A program made the position numbers and the translations under genes. Shown piece by piece: positions 40,534 to 48,828 of a stretch of 54,777 bases of DNA (position 1 is the stretch's first letter; every line of letters starts with the position of its first letter). The stretch is from JBDHAC01 sp039588215. Lineage in GTDB: Bacteria; Gemmatimonadota; Gemmatimonadetes; Palauibacterales; Palauibacteraceae. The stretch is from the NCBI GenBank assembly GCA_039588215.1, contig JBDHAD010000041.1:1-54777 (forward strand), read 5' to 3'. Under the pieces are notes generated by a model. That model did no database searches, was not told the DNA's origin, and saw only the letters and a list, made by a program, of their open reading frames with translations.

Positions 40534-40630
40534 GACTGCTCCTTCTTGCCAATAAAACCCACTGTTGGGGCGTGAAAATGCGATCCCGAGGGGCTCGTAA
40601 CAAGGTGCCGGCCGCAGTTGAGCCTCGGGG

Positions 40631-42991
40631 CTACAGCAGCGCCTCGGGATCGCGGTCGATCTCGATGCGGATCTGGCGGTCGGTGCGCCCACGGCGCTCG
40701 GCCAGGAAGCGCAGCACTGCACCTAGCGGTCCCGGCGCGTCCGATTTGAGCAGGAAGTGCCAGCGCCATCGCTCGCGAAGCCGGTCGATGGGGCACGGAG
40801 CGGGGCCGATGACGTCGATTTCCTCGATAGATCGCGCCTCGATCAGGCGTCGCGTCCAATCGGCCAGCTCCATCGCGGCGTCCGCGACTTGCTCCTCGCG
40901 CCGGCCCGAGATCACCAGGTTCGCGAGCCGGCGGTGGGGCGGGTAACCGGGCTCACGGCGATCCTCCAGCTCCTGTTCCGCGAAACCGACATAGTCGTGC
41001 GCGGCGGCGGCACGCAGGGCGAAATGCTGCGGTCGCGCCGTCTGGACGAGCACTTCACCGGGATCCGAGCCGCGCCCCGCTCGCCCCGCCACCTGCTCCA
41101 GCAGTTGGAACGTGCGCTCGCTGGCGCGGAAGTCGGGGAGGTTGAGACCGGTATCCGCGTTCACGACACCGACCAGCGTAACGCCTGGGAAATCCAAGCC
41201 CTTCGCGATCATCTGCGTGCCGAGGAGGATGTCGACCTCCCGCCGCCTGAAACGCTCCAGGATCTCGAAGTGAGCCCACTTCGTGCCGGTCGTGTCGAGA
41301 TCCATGCGCTCGAGGCGAGCCTCCGGAAACAGCTCCCCGAGCCGTCGCTCGACCTGCTCGGTCCCGATCCCGGTGAAGATGGGATCGGGCACGCCGCACG
41401 CATCGCAGCGGGCCGGGGGAGCCGCCTCGAAGCCGCAGTGGTGGCACACGAGCCGGCCTCGACGACGATGATAGGTAAGCGAGACGCTGCAGCTCTGGCA
41501 GCTCCACACCTTCCCGCACTCCAGGCACTGGACGAACGTCGCGTACCCACGGCGGTTCAGGAGCAGGATCACCTGCTCCTCCCGATCCAGCCGCGCGCGA
41601 ACCGCCGCGTGCAGACGAGACCCGATGATGCACGGACCCGTGGGGGTGTCGGTCTCGCTCGGAGCTGCCTCACGGGCGTCCACCTCGGCCCGCAGGTCCA
41701 CCAGCTCCACGCGGGGCAGATCCTGCCGGGTCACCCGCTCCGGAAGCTCGAGGAGCCGGTACCGGCCGCGTCGAGCGTTCTGCCAACTCTCGACTGCCGG
41801 CGTCGCCGAGCCCAGCACGCACGGACAACGACTCAGACGTGCCCGCATCACGGCGACGGAGCGCGCGTGATAACGCGGCGTGTCGGATTGCTTGTAGCTA
41901 CCCTCGTGCTCCTCGTCGAGGATGATCACCCCGAGGTCGCGTACCGGCGCGAAGATCGCCGACCGCGCCCCGATGGCGATCCGCTTCTCGCCCGCCCTCA
42001 GGGCACGCCAGGCGTCGTACCGCTCCCCTTCCGAGAGCCCCGAATGGAGCACGGCCACGTCATCGCCGAAGCGGCCCCGAAACCGCTCGACAGCCTGTGG
42101 AGTGAGCGAGATCTCCGGCACCAGCACGATGGCCGACCCACGTCGCTCCCTCACGACGGTCTCGAGCACCTCGAGGTACACGAGCGTCTTGCCCGAGCCT
42201 GTCACGCCGTGAACCAGGGCGACTCCCGGCTCGGGTGCGGCAGCCTCGTCGAGCAACGCACGGATCACGATCGCCTGTGCCGGCGTGGGCTCAAGCCGCT
42301 CGGTCGCGAGGGGCTCGAAGTCCGCGAACGGGTCGCGGCTCACCACCTCCTCGGCGACCTCGGCGATCCCCTTCGACACGAGCCCTTGCAGCACCGTGCG
42401 GCTGAACCCCAGCTGCCCCGACATGTGAGCCGTCGCGCTCTCCCCGCCCAGCGTTTCCAGCGTCTCGAACGCCTCGCGTTGGCGGGGTGATCGGCCGAAC
42501 AGTTCGTCTCGCGCGGCGAGGGTTGGGAGCTCGCGTATAAGGCGGATCACGCGACGCGTACGCACGGCCGGGCCTTCACGCCCGTTCGTCCGTTCACCCA
42601 TGAGACCGGGGGGAAGCGCGGCGCGGATCACGAAGCCGAGCGGGGCGACGTAATAATCCGCCACCCAACGACATAACCGTAGAAGCCCCTCATCGAGGAC
42701 AGGCGACTCGTCCAGCACCTGGAGGACTTCACGCAGCTCCCGTCCCTGACCCGCCTGCAACCGATCCACAACACCGATAACCCGTCGCTGACCGAGGGGT
42801 ACCCGGACCCGAGCGCCCGGGAGCAGACGTCCCCGCAGTTCGCCCGGGACGCGGTACGCGAGCGTGCCCATGAAGGGCCGCGCGATCGCGACCTCGCAGG
42901 CATCTGCGGCCTCAGCGGCCCCTGCGGTCTCCGCGGACTCCGCGGACTCTTCGGCTGATGTGGCCAATCCGGCAGGTGCGTTCTGCTTCAT
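40631..42991 (-). CDS. priA: Primosomal protein N' (replication restart helicase PriA)
   Basis: A 786-residue superfamily-2 DNA helicase that reloads the replisome at stalled forks. The N-terminal DNA-binding domain begins near residue 30 (ACEVAIARPFMGTLAYRVP). Walker A is VHGVTGSGKT near 265, the DExH box is ILDEEHEGSYKQ near 355, and motif III-like VLGSATPAVES follows. The zinc-binding region (about 500-545) has CLECGKVWSCQSCSVSLTYH, CHHCGF and CDACG. Motifs V-VI include GTQMIAKGLDFPGVTLVGV and QVAGRAGRG. The first 30 residues are Ala/Ser/Glu-rich and may mean the real start is internal. An array of 12-bp repeats lies just upstream. Confidence 0.96.
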   Translation of the reverse strand: MKQNAPAGLATSAEESAESAETAGAAEAADACEVAIARPFMGTLAYRVPGELRGRLLPGARVRVPLGQRRVIGVVDRLQAGQGRELREVLQVLDESPVLDEGLLRLCRWVADYYVAPLGFVIRAALPPGLMGERTNGREGPAVRTRRVIRLIRELPTLAARDELFGRSPRQREAFETLETLGGESATAHMSGQLGFSRTVLQGLVSKGIAEVAEEVVSRDPFADFEPLATERLEPTPAQAIVIRALLDEAAAPEPGVALVHGVTGSGKTLVYLEVLETVVRERRGSAIVLVPEISLTPQAVERFRGRFGDDVAVLHSGLSEGERYDAWRALRAGEKRIAIGARSAIFAPVRDLGVIILDEEHEGSYKQSDTPRYHARSVAVMRARLSRCPCVLGSATPAVESWQNARRGRYRLLELPERVTRQDLPRVELVDLRAEVDAREAAPSETDTPTGPCIIGSRLHAAVRARLDREEQVILLLNRRGYATFVQCLECGKVWSCQSCSVSLTYHRRRGRLVCHHCGFEAAPPARCDACGVPDPIFTGIGTEQVERRLGELFPEARLERMDLDTTGTKWAHFEILERFRRREVDILLGTQMIAKGLDFPGVTLVGVVNADTGLNLPDFRASERTFQLLEQVAGRAGRGSDPGEVLVQTARPQHFALRAAAAHDYVGFAEQELEDRREPGYPPHRRLANLVISGRREEQVADAAMELADWTRRLIEARSIEEIDVIGPAPCPIDRLRERWRWHFLLKSDAPGPLGAVLRFLAERRGRTDRQIRIEIDRDPEALL

Positions 42992-43006
42992 CCGTGGCCC
43001 GCGGCG

Positions 43007-43102
43007 TGGTATCCGGGTTGGTATCCGAGCTGATACCCGGGTTGGTATCCGGGTTGATATCCGGATTGACGTCCGGATTGATATCCGGACTGGTATCCGG
43101 CG
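43007..43102. repeat. Eight tandem 12-bp repeats upstream of priA
   Basis: Eight degenerate units of the form TGRTATCCGGRT run without gaps from 43007 to 43102, in the gap between divergent priA and the HNH gene. Several contain GATATC or ATCCGGAT palindromes, so they could bind a dimeric protein. In the plus strand they read as a GIRVDIR-type peptide, but that frame is not a credible gene. Confidence 0.85.
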
Positions 43103-43190
43103 CGAGGTTTCCAGACGGGCATCAGGTGTAAAACATGCGTCAAGTGTGTATCAAACGGTGCATGATGCGTCGAAAATCCCTAGATTTTGC

Positions 43191-43219
43191 TTGCACCCGC
43201 GGCGCGCGCCACATATATC
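43191..43219 (+). promoter_or_regulatory. Candidate promoter TTGCAC-N17-TATATC of the HNH gene
   Basis: TTGCAC (43191-43196) and TATATC (43214-43219) are 17 bases apart, about 35 bases before the HNH ATG. Start of transcription would be near 43226. Confidence 0.55.
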
Positions 43220-43253
43220 TGGCGCGACGCGACCGAGGGGAGGGGGTCGATCC

Positions 43254-43802
43254 ATGGGCTGTCTGGCTTTGAACGCCTCGTTCGAGCCGCTGACGATCAT
43301 CCCGATCCGGCGTGCCATCCGACTCGTCATCGACGAGAAGGCCGAGGCGCTGGAGGTCGACCCGGCACGTCTGGTTCGCTCGGAACGGCTCGAGTACCCG
43401 ACACCCCTAGTCATCCGCCTCAGCAAGTATATTCACGTGCCGCGGCGCTTCCGTCGACAGGTAACGAACACGTTCCTGTTCGCGCGCGACTCCTATCAGT
43501 GCCAGTACTGCGGGCGCCACAAGCGCGAGCTGGGCTACCGCGAGTCGCTGACGCGTGACCACCTCATCCCGATTTCTCGCGGCGGCGACAACCGCTGGGC
43601 GAACGTGGTCACCGCGTGCAGCAAGTGCAACCTGAGGAAGGGGAATCAGCTACCCCTCGAGTGGGGGTTCCAACCGCTCAATCACCCTCGCGAGCCCAAC
43701 CACGTGGAGTTGATCTGGGCCGTACGCCGAGTGACGCCCGTCCAGGCGAAGTACATCGGCATGTTCTACGGCGAGGAGATCCTCCGCGCCCTCTCCGCCT
43801 AG
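43254..43802 (+). CDS. HNH endonuclease family protein
   Basis: A 182-residue protein starting at ATG 43254 behind GGGGAGGGGG. The HNH core near residues 80-130 has two CxxC zinc knuckles (CQYCGRH and CSKCNLRKGN) around TRDHLIPISRGGDNRWANVV, where DH and N are the catalytic His and the usual Asn. The N-terminal part (LALNASFEPLTIIPIRRAIRLVI) is typical of a widespread stand-alone HNH group found beside housekeeping genes. It probably nicks or cuts DNA in repair or defence; no methylase or toxin partner is seen. Confidence 0.9.
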   Translation: MGCLALNASFEPLTIIPIRRAIRLVIDEKAEALEVDPARLVRSERLEYPTPLVIRLSKYIHVPRRFRRQVTNTFLFARDSYQCQYCGRHKRELGYRESLTRDHLIPISRGGDNRWANVVTACSKCNLRKGNQLPLEWGFQPLNHPREPNHVELIWAVRRVTPVQAKYIGMFYGEEILRALSA

Positions 43803-43823
43803 CCGCTCCCCGGCTGACCAGCC

Positions 43824-44564
43824 ATGCCGTTCACCGGAATCGGTACCTGGGAGATGCTCCTGATCGCGATGATCGTCCTCATCGTGTTCGGGCCGCGGCG
43901 GTTGCCGGAGATATCGCGCTCCATGGGGAAGGCGCTGCGCGAGTTCAAGCGTGGGATGAACGAGATCCAGCGCGAGCTCGAGGTAACCGAGCGCGAGACG
44001 AAGTGGTCGGAGAAGTCGCCCGGTACATCGCCGGGGTCCGGCTTCAAGCCTCCGGGTTCCGTATCGGACTCGGAAACCGGATCGGCACCCGCGCCCGGAT
44101 CGGCGACGGAGCGTGGAGGGGCTACGGAGCCCGGACCGGAGCCGGAGCCCGGGTCGGACCACCCGGCGGAGCACACCATCGCTCCACCGTTACCCCCCTT
44201 TGTGGGCGCGGCCGTGGCGGGCACCGCCGCAGCAGAGGGGCGTGATTCGACCCGCGAGGCTGAATCGGCGCTTGAAGCTGAGTCCGCGCTTGAGGCTGAG
44301 TCGACATCCGTGACCGAATCGGCCTCGGTGACCGGGTCGGACGGAAACGGGGGATCATGGCCGAGGGAGGAGCCCGCGACGACCGATGTCCTCACCGCTT
44401 GGGACGAAGCGAATGTGGCGGCGCCACCCCCGACTGCGGAGCCTGAACCGACCGCGGAGCCTGAAGCGGCCGCGGAGCCTGAAGCGGCCCGGGAAGAGCC
44501 CATGACAGAGGATCCCGACGTCGACCTGCGGTCTGAGACGCAATCAGACCTGTTCGATTCGTAG
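43824..44564 (+). CDS. TatA/TatB-type protein with long acidic low-complexity tail
   Basis: A 246-residue protein. The first 65 residues are a standard Tat translocase component: a short N-terminal hydrophobic helix (MLLIAMIVLIVFGP), the hinge FGPRRLPEI and an amphipathic helix (GKALREFKRGMNEIQREL). About 180 residues rich in Pro, Glu, Ala, Ser and Thr follow, with internal repeats ESALEAESALEAES and EPTAEPEAAAEPEA. TatA and TatB differ little in sequence, so the exact subunit is not decided. The tail is far longer than usual and should be disordered in the cytoplasm. Tat substrates exist in this window, for example the SDR at 23735-24877. tatC is not nearby. Confidence 0.88.
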   Translation: MPFTGIGTWEMLLIAMIVLIVFGPRRLPEISRSMGKALREFKRGMNEIQRELEVTERETKWSEKSPGTSPGSGFKPPGSVSDSETGSAPAPGSATERGGATEPGPEPEPGSDHPAEHTIAPPLPPFVGAAVAGTAAAEGRDSTREAESALEAESALEAESTSVTESASVTGSDGNGGSWPREEPATTDVLTAWDEANVAAPPPTAEPEPTAEPEAAAEPEAAREEPMTEDPDVDLRSETQSDLFDS

Positions 44565-44637
44565 GCGGGATCGCGGCACGCTCGTCAGAGCCCCCTGCGA
44601 TCCGACCCATGCTCGACAGTCCACCGGCGACTTCACC

Positions 44638-45579
44638 ATGTCCGACGCGCCAATCCACGCCGTCACCGGGGCCTTCGGGTATTCGGGGAAGTACATCGCG
44701 CGGAGGCTGTTGGACGCGGGGCGTCGTGTCATCACGCTCACCAACTCCACCCGACGCGCCAACCCGTTCCAAAGCCAGGTAGAAGCATTCCCATTCGACT
44801 TCGGCTCGCCAGCGCGGCTGATCCAGCACCTGGAGGGAGTCGACGTCCTGTACAACACGTATTGGGTGCGCTTTAACCACAGACGCTTCCGGCACTCCGA
44901 CGCCGTGCGCAACTCGCTCACCCTCTTCGAGGCGGCCGCGCAGGCGGGTGTGCGCCGCGTCGTCCACGTCTCGATCACCAACCCCGCGCTCGATTCCCCG
45001 CTCGAGTATTTCAGGGGGAAGGCCGCTCTCGAGGCAGCGCTGCGGTCGTCGGGCCTCTCGTACGCGATCCTCCGCCCCACGGTGCTCTTCGGGAAAGAGG
45101 ACATCCTCATCAACAACATTGCCTGGGCCCTCCGCCGCTTCCCGGTGTTCGGCGTGTTCGGTGATGGGGACTATCGGCTGCAACCGATCTACGTGGACGA
45201 TCTGGCCCAACTGGCTGTGGAATGGGGCCAGCGAGACGAGGATGCCGTGATCGACGCCATCGGCCCCGAGACGTTCATGTTCAGACGACTGGTGGAGACG
45301 ATCGGCCGGATCATCGAGGTCGAGCGCCGAATCGTCGGCGTTCCCCCGCGGATCGGGGCTGTCCTCGGCATCGCGATGGGCTGGGTCCTGCGCGACGTCC
45401 TGATTACCGCCGATGAGATCGCCGGGCTGATGGCCGAATTGCTGTACGTGGAATCACCGCCGAGAGGTACGACCAAGCTCACCGAATGGGCGCACGAGCA
45501 CGCCGACTCGCTCGGCCGGACCTACACGAGTGAGTTGGCCCGCCGCCGCGACCGGCGGGGCGCGTACGCCTCCAACTGA
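44638..45579 (+). CDS. NmrA/atypical SDR NAD(P)-binding protein
   Basis: A 313-residue Rossmann protein. The nucleotide-binding loop is AVTGAFGYSGKYIARRLL near residue 8-25. The classic YxxxK is present in modified form as YFRGKAALEAAL near 125. The C-terminal half (LRPTVLFGKEDILINNIAW, then LQPIYVDDLAQLAV) resembles the NDUFA9/NmrA branch of atypical SDRs, whose members bind NADPH for sensing or quinone-related functions. The stop codon lies within a 22-bp tandem duplication. Confidence 0.85.
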   Translation: MSDAPIHAVTGAFGYSGKYIARRLLDAGRRVITLTNSTRRANPFQSQVEAFPFDFGSPARLIQHLEGVDVLYNTYWVRFNHRRFRHSDAVRNSLTLFEAAAQAGVRRVVHVSITNPALDSPLEYFRGKAALEAALRSSGLSYAILRPTVLFGKEDILINNIAWALRRFPVFGVFGDGDYRLQPIYVDDLAQLAVEWGQRDEDAVIDAIGPETFMFRRLVETIGRIIEVERRIVGVPPRIGAVLGIAMGWVLRDVLITADEIAGLMAELLYVESPPRGTTKLTEWAHEHADSLGRTYTSELARRRDRRGAYASN

Positions 45580-45618
45580 CTGAGGGTTACGCGAAGACTG
45601 ACTGAGGGTTACGCGAAG
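45575..45618 (+). repeat. Tandem 22-bp duplication at the stop codon of the SDR gene
   Basis: The 22-bp unit ACTGACTGAGGGTTACGCG plus AAG occurs at 45575-45596 and again at 45597-45618. The first copy contains the functional stop (45577-45579). Confidence 0.9.
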
Positions 45619-45666
45619 CAGGAGACAGGCCCGACCGATCACAGCATTCTTTTCGGATACGCCGCT

Positions 45667-45697
45667 GTATACGTCGTATACACGTATACACGTATAC
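45667..45697. repeat. Four phased GTATAC palindromes in a convergent intergenic region
   Basis: GTATAC occurs at 45667, 45676, 45684 and 45692, spaced 9, 8 and 8 bases, in the 186-base gap between two converging genes. TTTTCGGA flanks it as a direct repeat on both sides (about 45650 and 45704). The AT-rich, self-complementary stretch could extrude as a cruciform, bind a protein, or act as a weak two-way terminator. Confidence 0.8.
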
Positions 45698-45765
45698 CGC
45701 CCGTTTTCGGAAATAGTATGACTCGGTCTCGGGCGGAGACACCGATCGGGGTTCTTCTGTGTGAT

Positions 45766-47751
45766 CTAGGCAGCGCCAGCGTGAAGCGCGGCCAGCTCAC
45801 GGTAGCGTCGGTTGTCGCCCCTGAGGGCCTCCAGCCACTCCGCCGCCGGGGCGGCGTCGCCATCGGCATCGGGGTAACCGGGCTCTAAGATGTGCACCTG
45901 CGGGCTACCGGAGCCGGCGCCGGGAGCCTGCGTGGCGCCCGTCATAATGACGTCGAGGCGCTCGCCCTTGCGACACGGGCTGCAGAGGTCGGCCTGGGCC
46001 GCTGTGAGAGTCTGACCGTTGACGCTGAAAGTCGCGCCATCGGCCGGCAAAACGAGACGCAGCGTGAACCCCGACAGCGCCTCGGGGACCCGCCACGTGC
46101 CCGAATAGCGCCCGCCACCCTCATCGCTCCAACCCGCCAGCGTGACCGGAGCGTGGAGCGCGTGGAGGACGCCCTCGGGCGCCACCGCGCGACGAAGCTC
46201 TCGCTCCTGACGGACCCAGCGGAGACGGATCTCCGCACCGTCTCTCGAAAGCGCCAGCTCACGGAGTCTCTTGAACGGTAGCGAGCTCTCCTGCGAGGCC
46301 GGAGCCGCGGGCACGAGATCGCGGGCGATCTGGTGAATCCGGGGTCCGCCCAAGCGGAGCTCGAACGCCGCCGTATCAGGTACCGGCGCGGTCGGTTCCG
46401 GTGGGGGGAAGAAGCGGCTGCGGAATCGGGCTCGGAGCTCGTCGTCCGACAGCTGCCCGCCGGTCCCGGGCAGTCCGCCCGGTCGACGGCCCTGCCTGCG
46501 ACCCGGGAGCTGGGGCCTCCCCTCCGGGTCCCGCCGCTCCGCACCTTCGCCCTCAACCGGGTCCTCTACGCCAAGGTCCGGCCTGTCGCCACCCGGGCGA
46601 CGTATCGCCTCGAAGCGCGACTCGAAGTCGCCGATCCGACCCTCGCCCACTCCTCCAAAATCGATATTGCCGCTTATGACATCACGCTCGACGAGGCCTT
46701 CGAGCCGGACCTCCATGGACCGACCCCCCGGCACCGAGAAAAGAAGCGCAAACGAGATATTGTTCCCACTCACTCTCCCGTCCTCGATCCTTCCCCGGAA
46801 CCCTCCCTCTCGATCGCCCCCGAGAACTCGGCCCTCCAGCGACCCGTCCTCGGACATCTCGAACTCGACGGTGGTGCGCTGGACGCCCATGGGGCCGAAC
46901 AGGCTCAGGTCCCATTCGCCCGTCACATCGAACGCGGGAGGCTCGGCTCGCCGGTCCCCTTCCCCCTCTTCGCCGCCCGGGGTCCGTGGACGGCCCCAGG
47001 CGACGTAGTCGTACCGGACGGCGCCGGTGAGGTCTTCGGCGCCCGCTTGCCAGACGAGACCGTCGACAGCCTCGACCGCCCCCACGCTGACCCATCCCTC
47101 GGGTTGTTGGCGCCGGACTCCGGGTGGTCGGGAGGCCTGCACCCGCATACCGGCAAGCGTTCCGGCGGTGCCGGAGTCCTTGTCCAGGTCGATGCCGGGG
47201 AGGATCGCGGCGGGGAGATCGGGGGAGCAATCGGCGCTCTCGCGCAGCCTCACCAGCAGCGTGTTCCAGCCACCCGCGAGGCGGAGTTGGATCGGCGACC
47301 CGGGAAGCTCGATAGGTTGACCGTTGAGCCACGCGCGTGCCGCCTGGCAGTCACGCGGAGCCGCATCGAGAAGAACGGTCCGATCCTCCGGTGTCTTGAG
47401 GTAGACGTGCGCCAGGATGCTCGACTCCCTTCGCGTCTCCAGCGGCGCGTCCAAGACCGCCAGCACAGAGCGGGCTTGAAGACCACGAGCCCCATCGTCG
47501 CGCACCAGGGTCCAATACGTCGGTCCTACCTCGAGGTCTCGTTCGGGAAATGCCACGCCGTCGGGACCCAAGAGCGGATCCGTGGGCGACTGGGGGTCGA
47601 CCGATGGGAGATCTAGCCGCTCCGATACGAGCCAGCGGTCCAGGGGCAGCGCTGACGAGGCGTCCTGGGCCGTCGCGGCCCGAGGGGAAAGGGAAGCGAC
47701 CAGGAGCCCAACGAGTGCAATGCGCGAGGAGGTGTCCAGCAGGGGCCTCAT
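45766..47751 (-). CDS. Large secreted protein of unknown function
   Basis: A 661-residue protein. ATG 47751 behind GGAGA gives a signal peptide ending SPRAATAQD. Segments include a jelly-roll-like region (about 80-190: SSILAHVYLKTPEDRTVLLDAA, then WNTLLVRLRESADC) and a repeated beta domain (about 270-380: VTGEWDLSLFGPMGVQRTTVEF, ISFALLFSV, VISGNIDFGG). The latter resembles the small beta-barrel units often appended to secreted amidohydrolases in these bacteria. A charged Arg/Gly/Asp-rich linker follows, then another beta region (FSVNGQTLTAAQADLC). No enzyme motif was found. Confidence 0.7.
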   Translation of the reverse strand: MRPLLDTSSRIALVGLLVASLSPRAATAQDASSALPLDRWLVSERLDLPSVDPQSPTDPLLGPDGVAFPERDLEVGPTYWTLVRDDGARGLQARSVLAVLDAPLETRRESSILAHVYLKTPEDRTVLLDAAPRDCQAARAWLNGQPIELPGSPIQLRLAGGWNTLLVRLRESADCSPDLPAAILPGIDLDKDSGTAGTLAGMRVQASRPPGVRRQQPEGWVSVGAVEAVDGLVWQAGAEDLTGAVRYDYVAWGRPRTPGGEEGEGDRRAEPPAFDVTGEWDLSLFGPMGVQRTTVEFEMSEDGSLEGRVLGGDREGGFRGRIEDGRVSGNNISFALLFSVPGGRSMEVRLEGLVERDVISGNIDFGGVGEGRIGDFESRFEAIRRPGGDRPDLGVEDPVEGEGAERRDPEGRPQLPGRRQGRRPGGLPGTGGQLSDDELRARFRSRFFPPPEPTAPVPDTAAFELRLGGPRIHQIARDLVPAAPASQESSLPFKRLRELALSRDGAEIRLRWVRQERELRRAVAPEGVLHALHAPVTLAGWSDEGGGRYSGTWRVPEALSGFTLRLVLPADGATFSVNGQTLTAAQADLCSPCRKGERLDVIMTGATQAPGAGSGSPQVHILEPGYPDADGDAAPAAEWLEALRGDNRRYRELAALHAGAA

Positions 47752-47834
47752 CCTGTCTCCGTCTGAAGGGTTCCGTCCGAGTTTCACACCCCACGCCGGT
47801 GCGCCGCGTTCCATCCGACGCGCCAGGCGCTGCT

Positions 47835-47939
47835 GGCTGTCGCGGTGGCGGCTGTCGCGGTGGCGGCCGTCGCGGTGGCCGCCGTCGCGGTGGCGGCCGT
47901 CGCGGTCGTGGCCGTCGTGATCGCGGCCGTCGGCTGGTT
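47835..47939. repeat. Seven 15-bp minisatellite units upstream of the [2Fe-2S] gene
   Basis: Units based on GGCBGTCGCGGTGGC run from 47835 to about 47939, with more divergence at the downstream end. In the plus strand they would code an unbroken AVAVA-type hydrophobic stretch in frame with the [2Fe-2S] gene. Confidence 0.85.
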
Positions 47940-48009
47940 GCGGCCGTCAGCTGATCGCGCCAACCGGCGCCGGTTGCTGGTAGCCCGGCCGGGTCACAGC
48001 TTTCGGCGT

Positions 48010-48537
48010 ATGCAAAGCATCCTCGAGTTGCAGGTAAACGGCGACCGGTACGAGAAGGGAATCCCGGCGCACTACACCCTCCTCGAAGCGCTCCGGTACG
48101 TGCTGGGGCTGACCGGCTCCAAGCAGGGGTGCGACAAAGGGGACTGCGGTGCCTGCACCGTGCTCGTAGATGGCGAGGCGTACCTGTCGTGCATCATGCC
48201 CGTGCACGAAGCCGTCGGACACGAGATCGTGACGGTCGAGGGACTCGCCGAGGGCCCCACACCTCACCCTCTACAGGACGCGTTCGACCTGACCGGGGGT
48301 GCCCAATGCGGGTTCTGCACCCCGGGGATCCTGTGCAGCGCCTACGGACTCCTCCTTAAGAACCAGTCCCCGACCCGCGAGGAGATCGCGAGCGCGCTCT
48401 CGGGCAACCTGTGCCGCTGCACTGGTTACACGAAGATCTTCGAGGCGGTCGAGGTCGCCGCCGAAGCGCTGCGAACAGGGCAGAGCCCTGAAGAGATCCT
48501 AGAGGCAGGACGCGAGCCGACCCCGGTGCGGTCCTAA
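48010..48537 (+). CDS. Orphan [2Fe-2S] subunit of a xanthine-dehydrogenase/aldehyde-oxidase-type enzyme
   Basis: A 175-residue protein with two [2Fe-2S] clusters, which passes electrons from the molybdenum subunit to FAD or another acceptor. The plant-type cluster is bound by Cys41, 46, 49 and 61 (GCDKGDCGACTVLVDGEAYLSC without its flanks). The second is bound by Cys100, 103, 135 and 137 (CGFC and LCRC). ATG 48010 gives a family-length protein, but the frame is open back to 47845 through the minisatellite. No molybdopterin or FAD subunit is adjacent, so its partner lies elsewhere or is lost. Confidence 0.92.
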   Translation: MQSILELQVNGDRYEKGIPAHYTLLEALRYVLGLTGSKQGCDKGDCGACTVLVDGEAYLSCIMPVHEAVGHEIVTVEGLAEGPTPHPLQDAFDLTGGAQCGFCTPGILCSAYGLLLKNQSPTREEIASALSGNLCRCTGYTKIFEAVEVAAEALRTGQSPEEILEAGREPTPVRS

Positions 48538-48740
48538 GTGCGCGCCGGCTGATCGTCATGGGCTGAAGTCGCGTCGCGGGACTCCCCCGTATGACGCCGT
48601 CCGGCCCAGCGGGCCAGGAGTAGGACCACCGCCACGTTCACGATGATCCCAAGCACCCCGCGCTCCGGGTCGAAGACCGCGTCGGCGCGGCCACTTCAAC
48701 GGCAGGTTCTCGAGTGCGGTTTCAGACTGCGGGCCGCACC
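48534..48740 (-). pseudogene. Decayed 3' fragment of a membrane-protein gene
   Basis: The minus strand reads SETALENLPLKWP in one frame (about 48730-48690) and then, in another, ADAVFDPERGVLGIIVNVAV and VLLLARWAGRRHTGES to a stop at 48534. The second part has one clear transmembrane helix. The join needs a frameshift, and no start or 5' part is seen. The pieces look like the C-terminal end of a transporter gene in decay. The stop overlaps the end of the [2Fe-2S] gene. Confidence 0.4.
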
Positions 48741-48828
48741 CGCAGATTTGGTGATGGATCGGACCGATGAACGGCGTCGAGATGACCGGCGCCGAGAACG
48801 CAACTTCTCAGGGTCGAGGACATCGCCC

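Noticed and set aside
40757..42490. 577-codon plus-strand frame opposite priA
   Set aside because: PriA motifs cover the whole minus strand here; the frame is an artefact of high GC.
43007..43102. CRISPR array
   Set aside because: The units are 12 bp with no unique spacers, and no cas gene is present.
42864..43253. Extension of the HNH gene upstream through the 12-bp repeats
   Set aside because: The frame is open, but ATG 43254 has a strong SD, a promoter at 43191-43219 and the family's N-terminus.
46333..47616. 427-codon plus-strand frame opposite the secreted protein gene
   Set aside because: Shadow frame; the minus strand has a signal peptide, SD and beta-rich protein.
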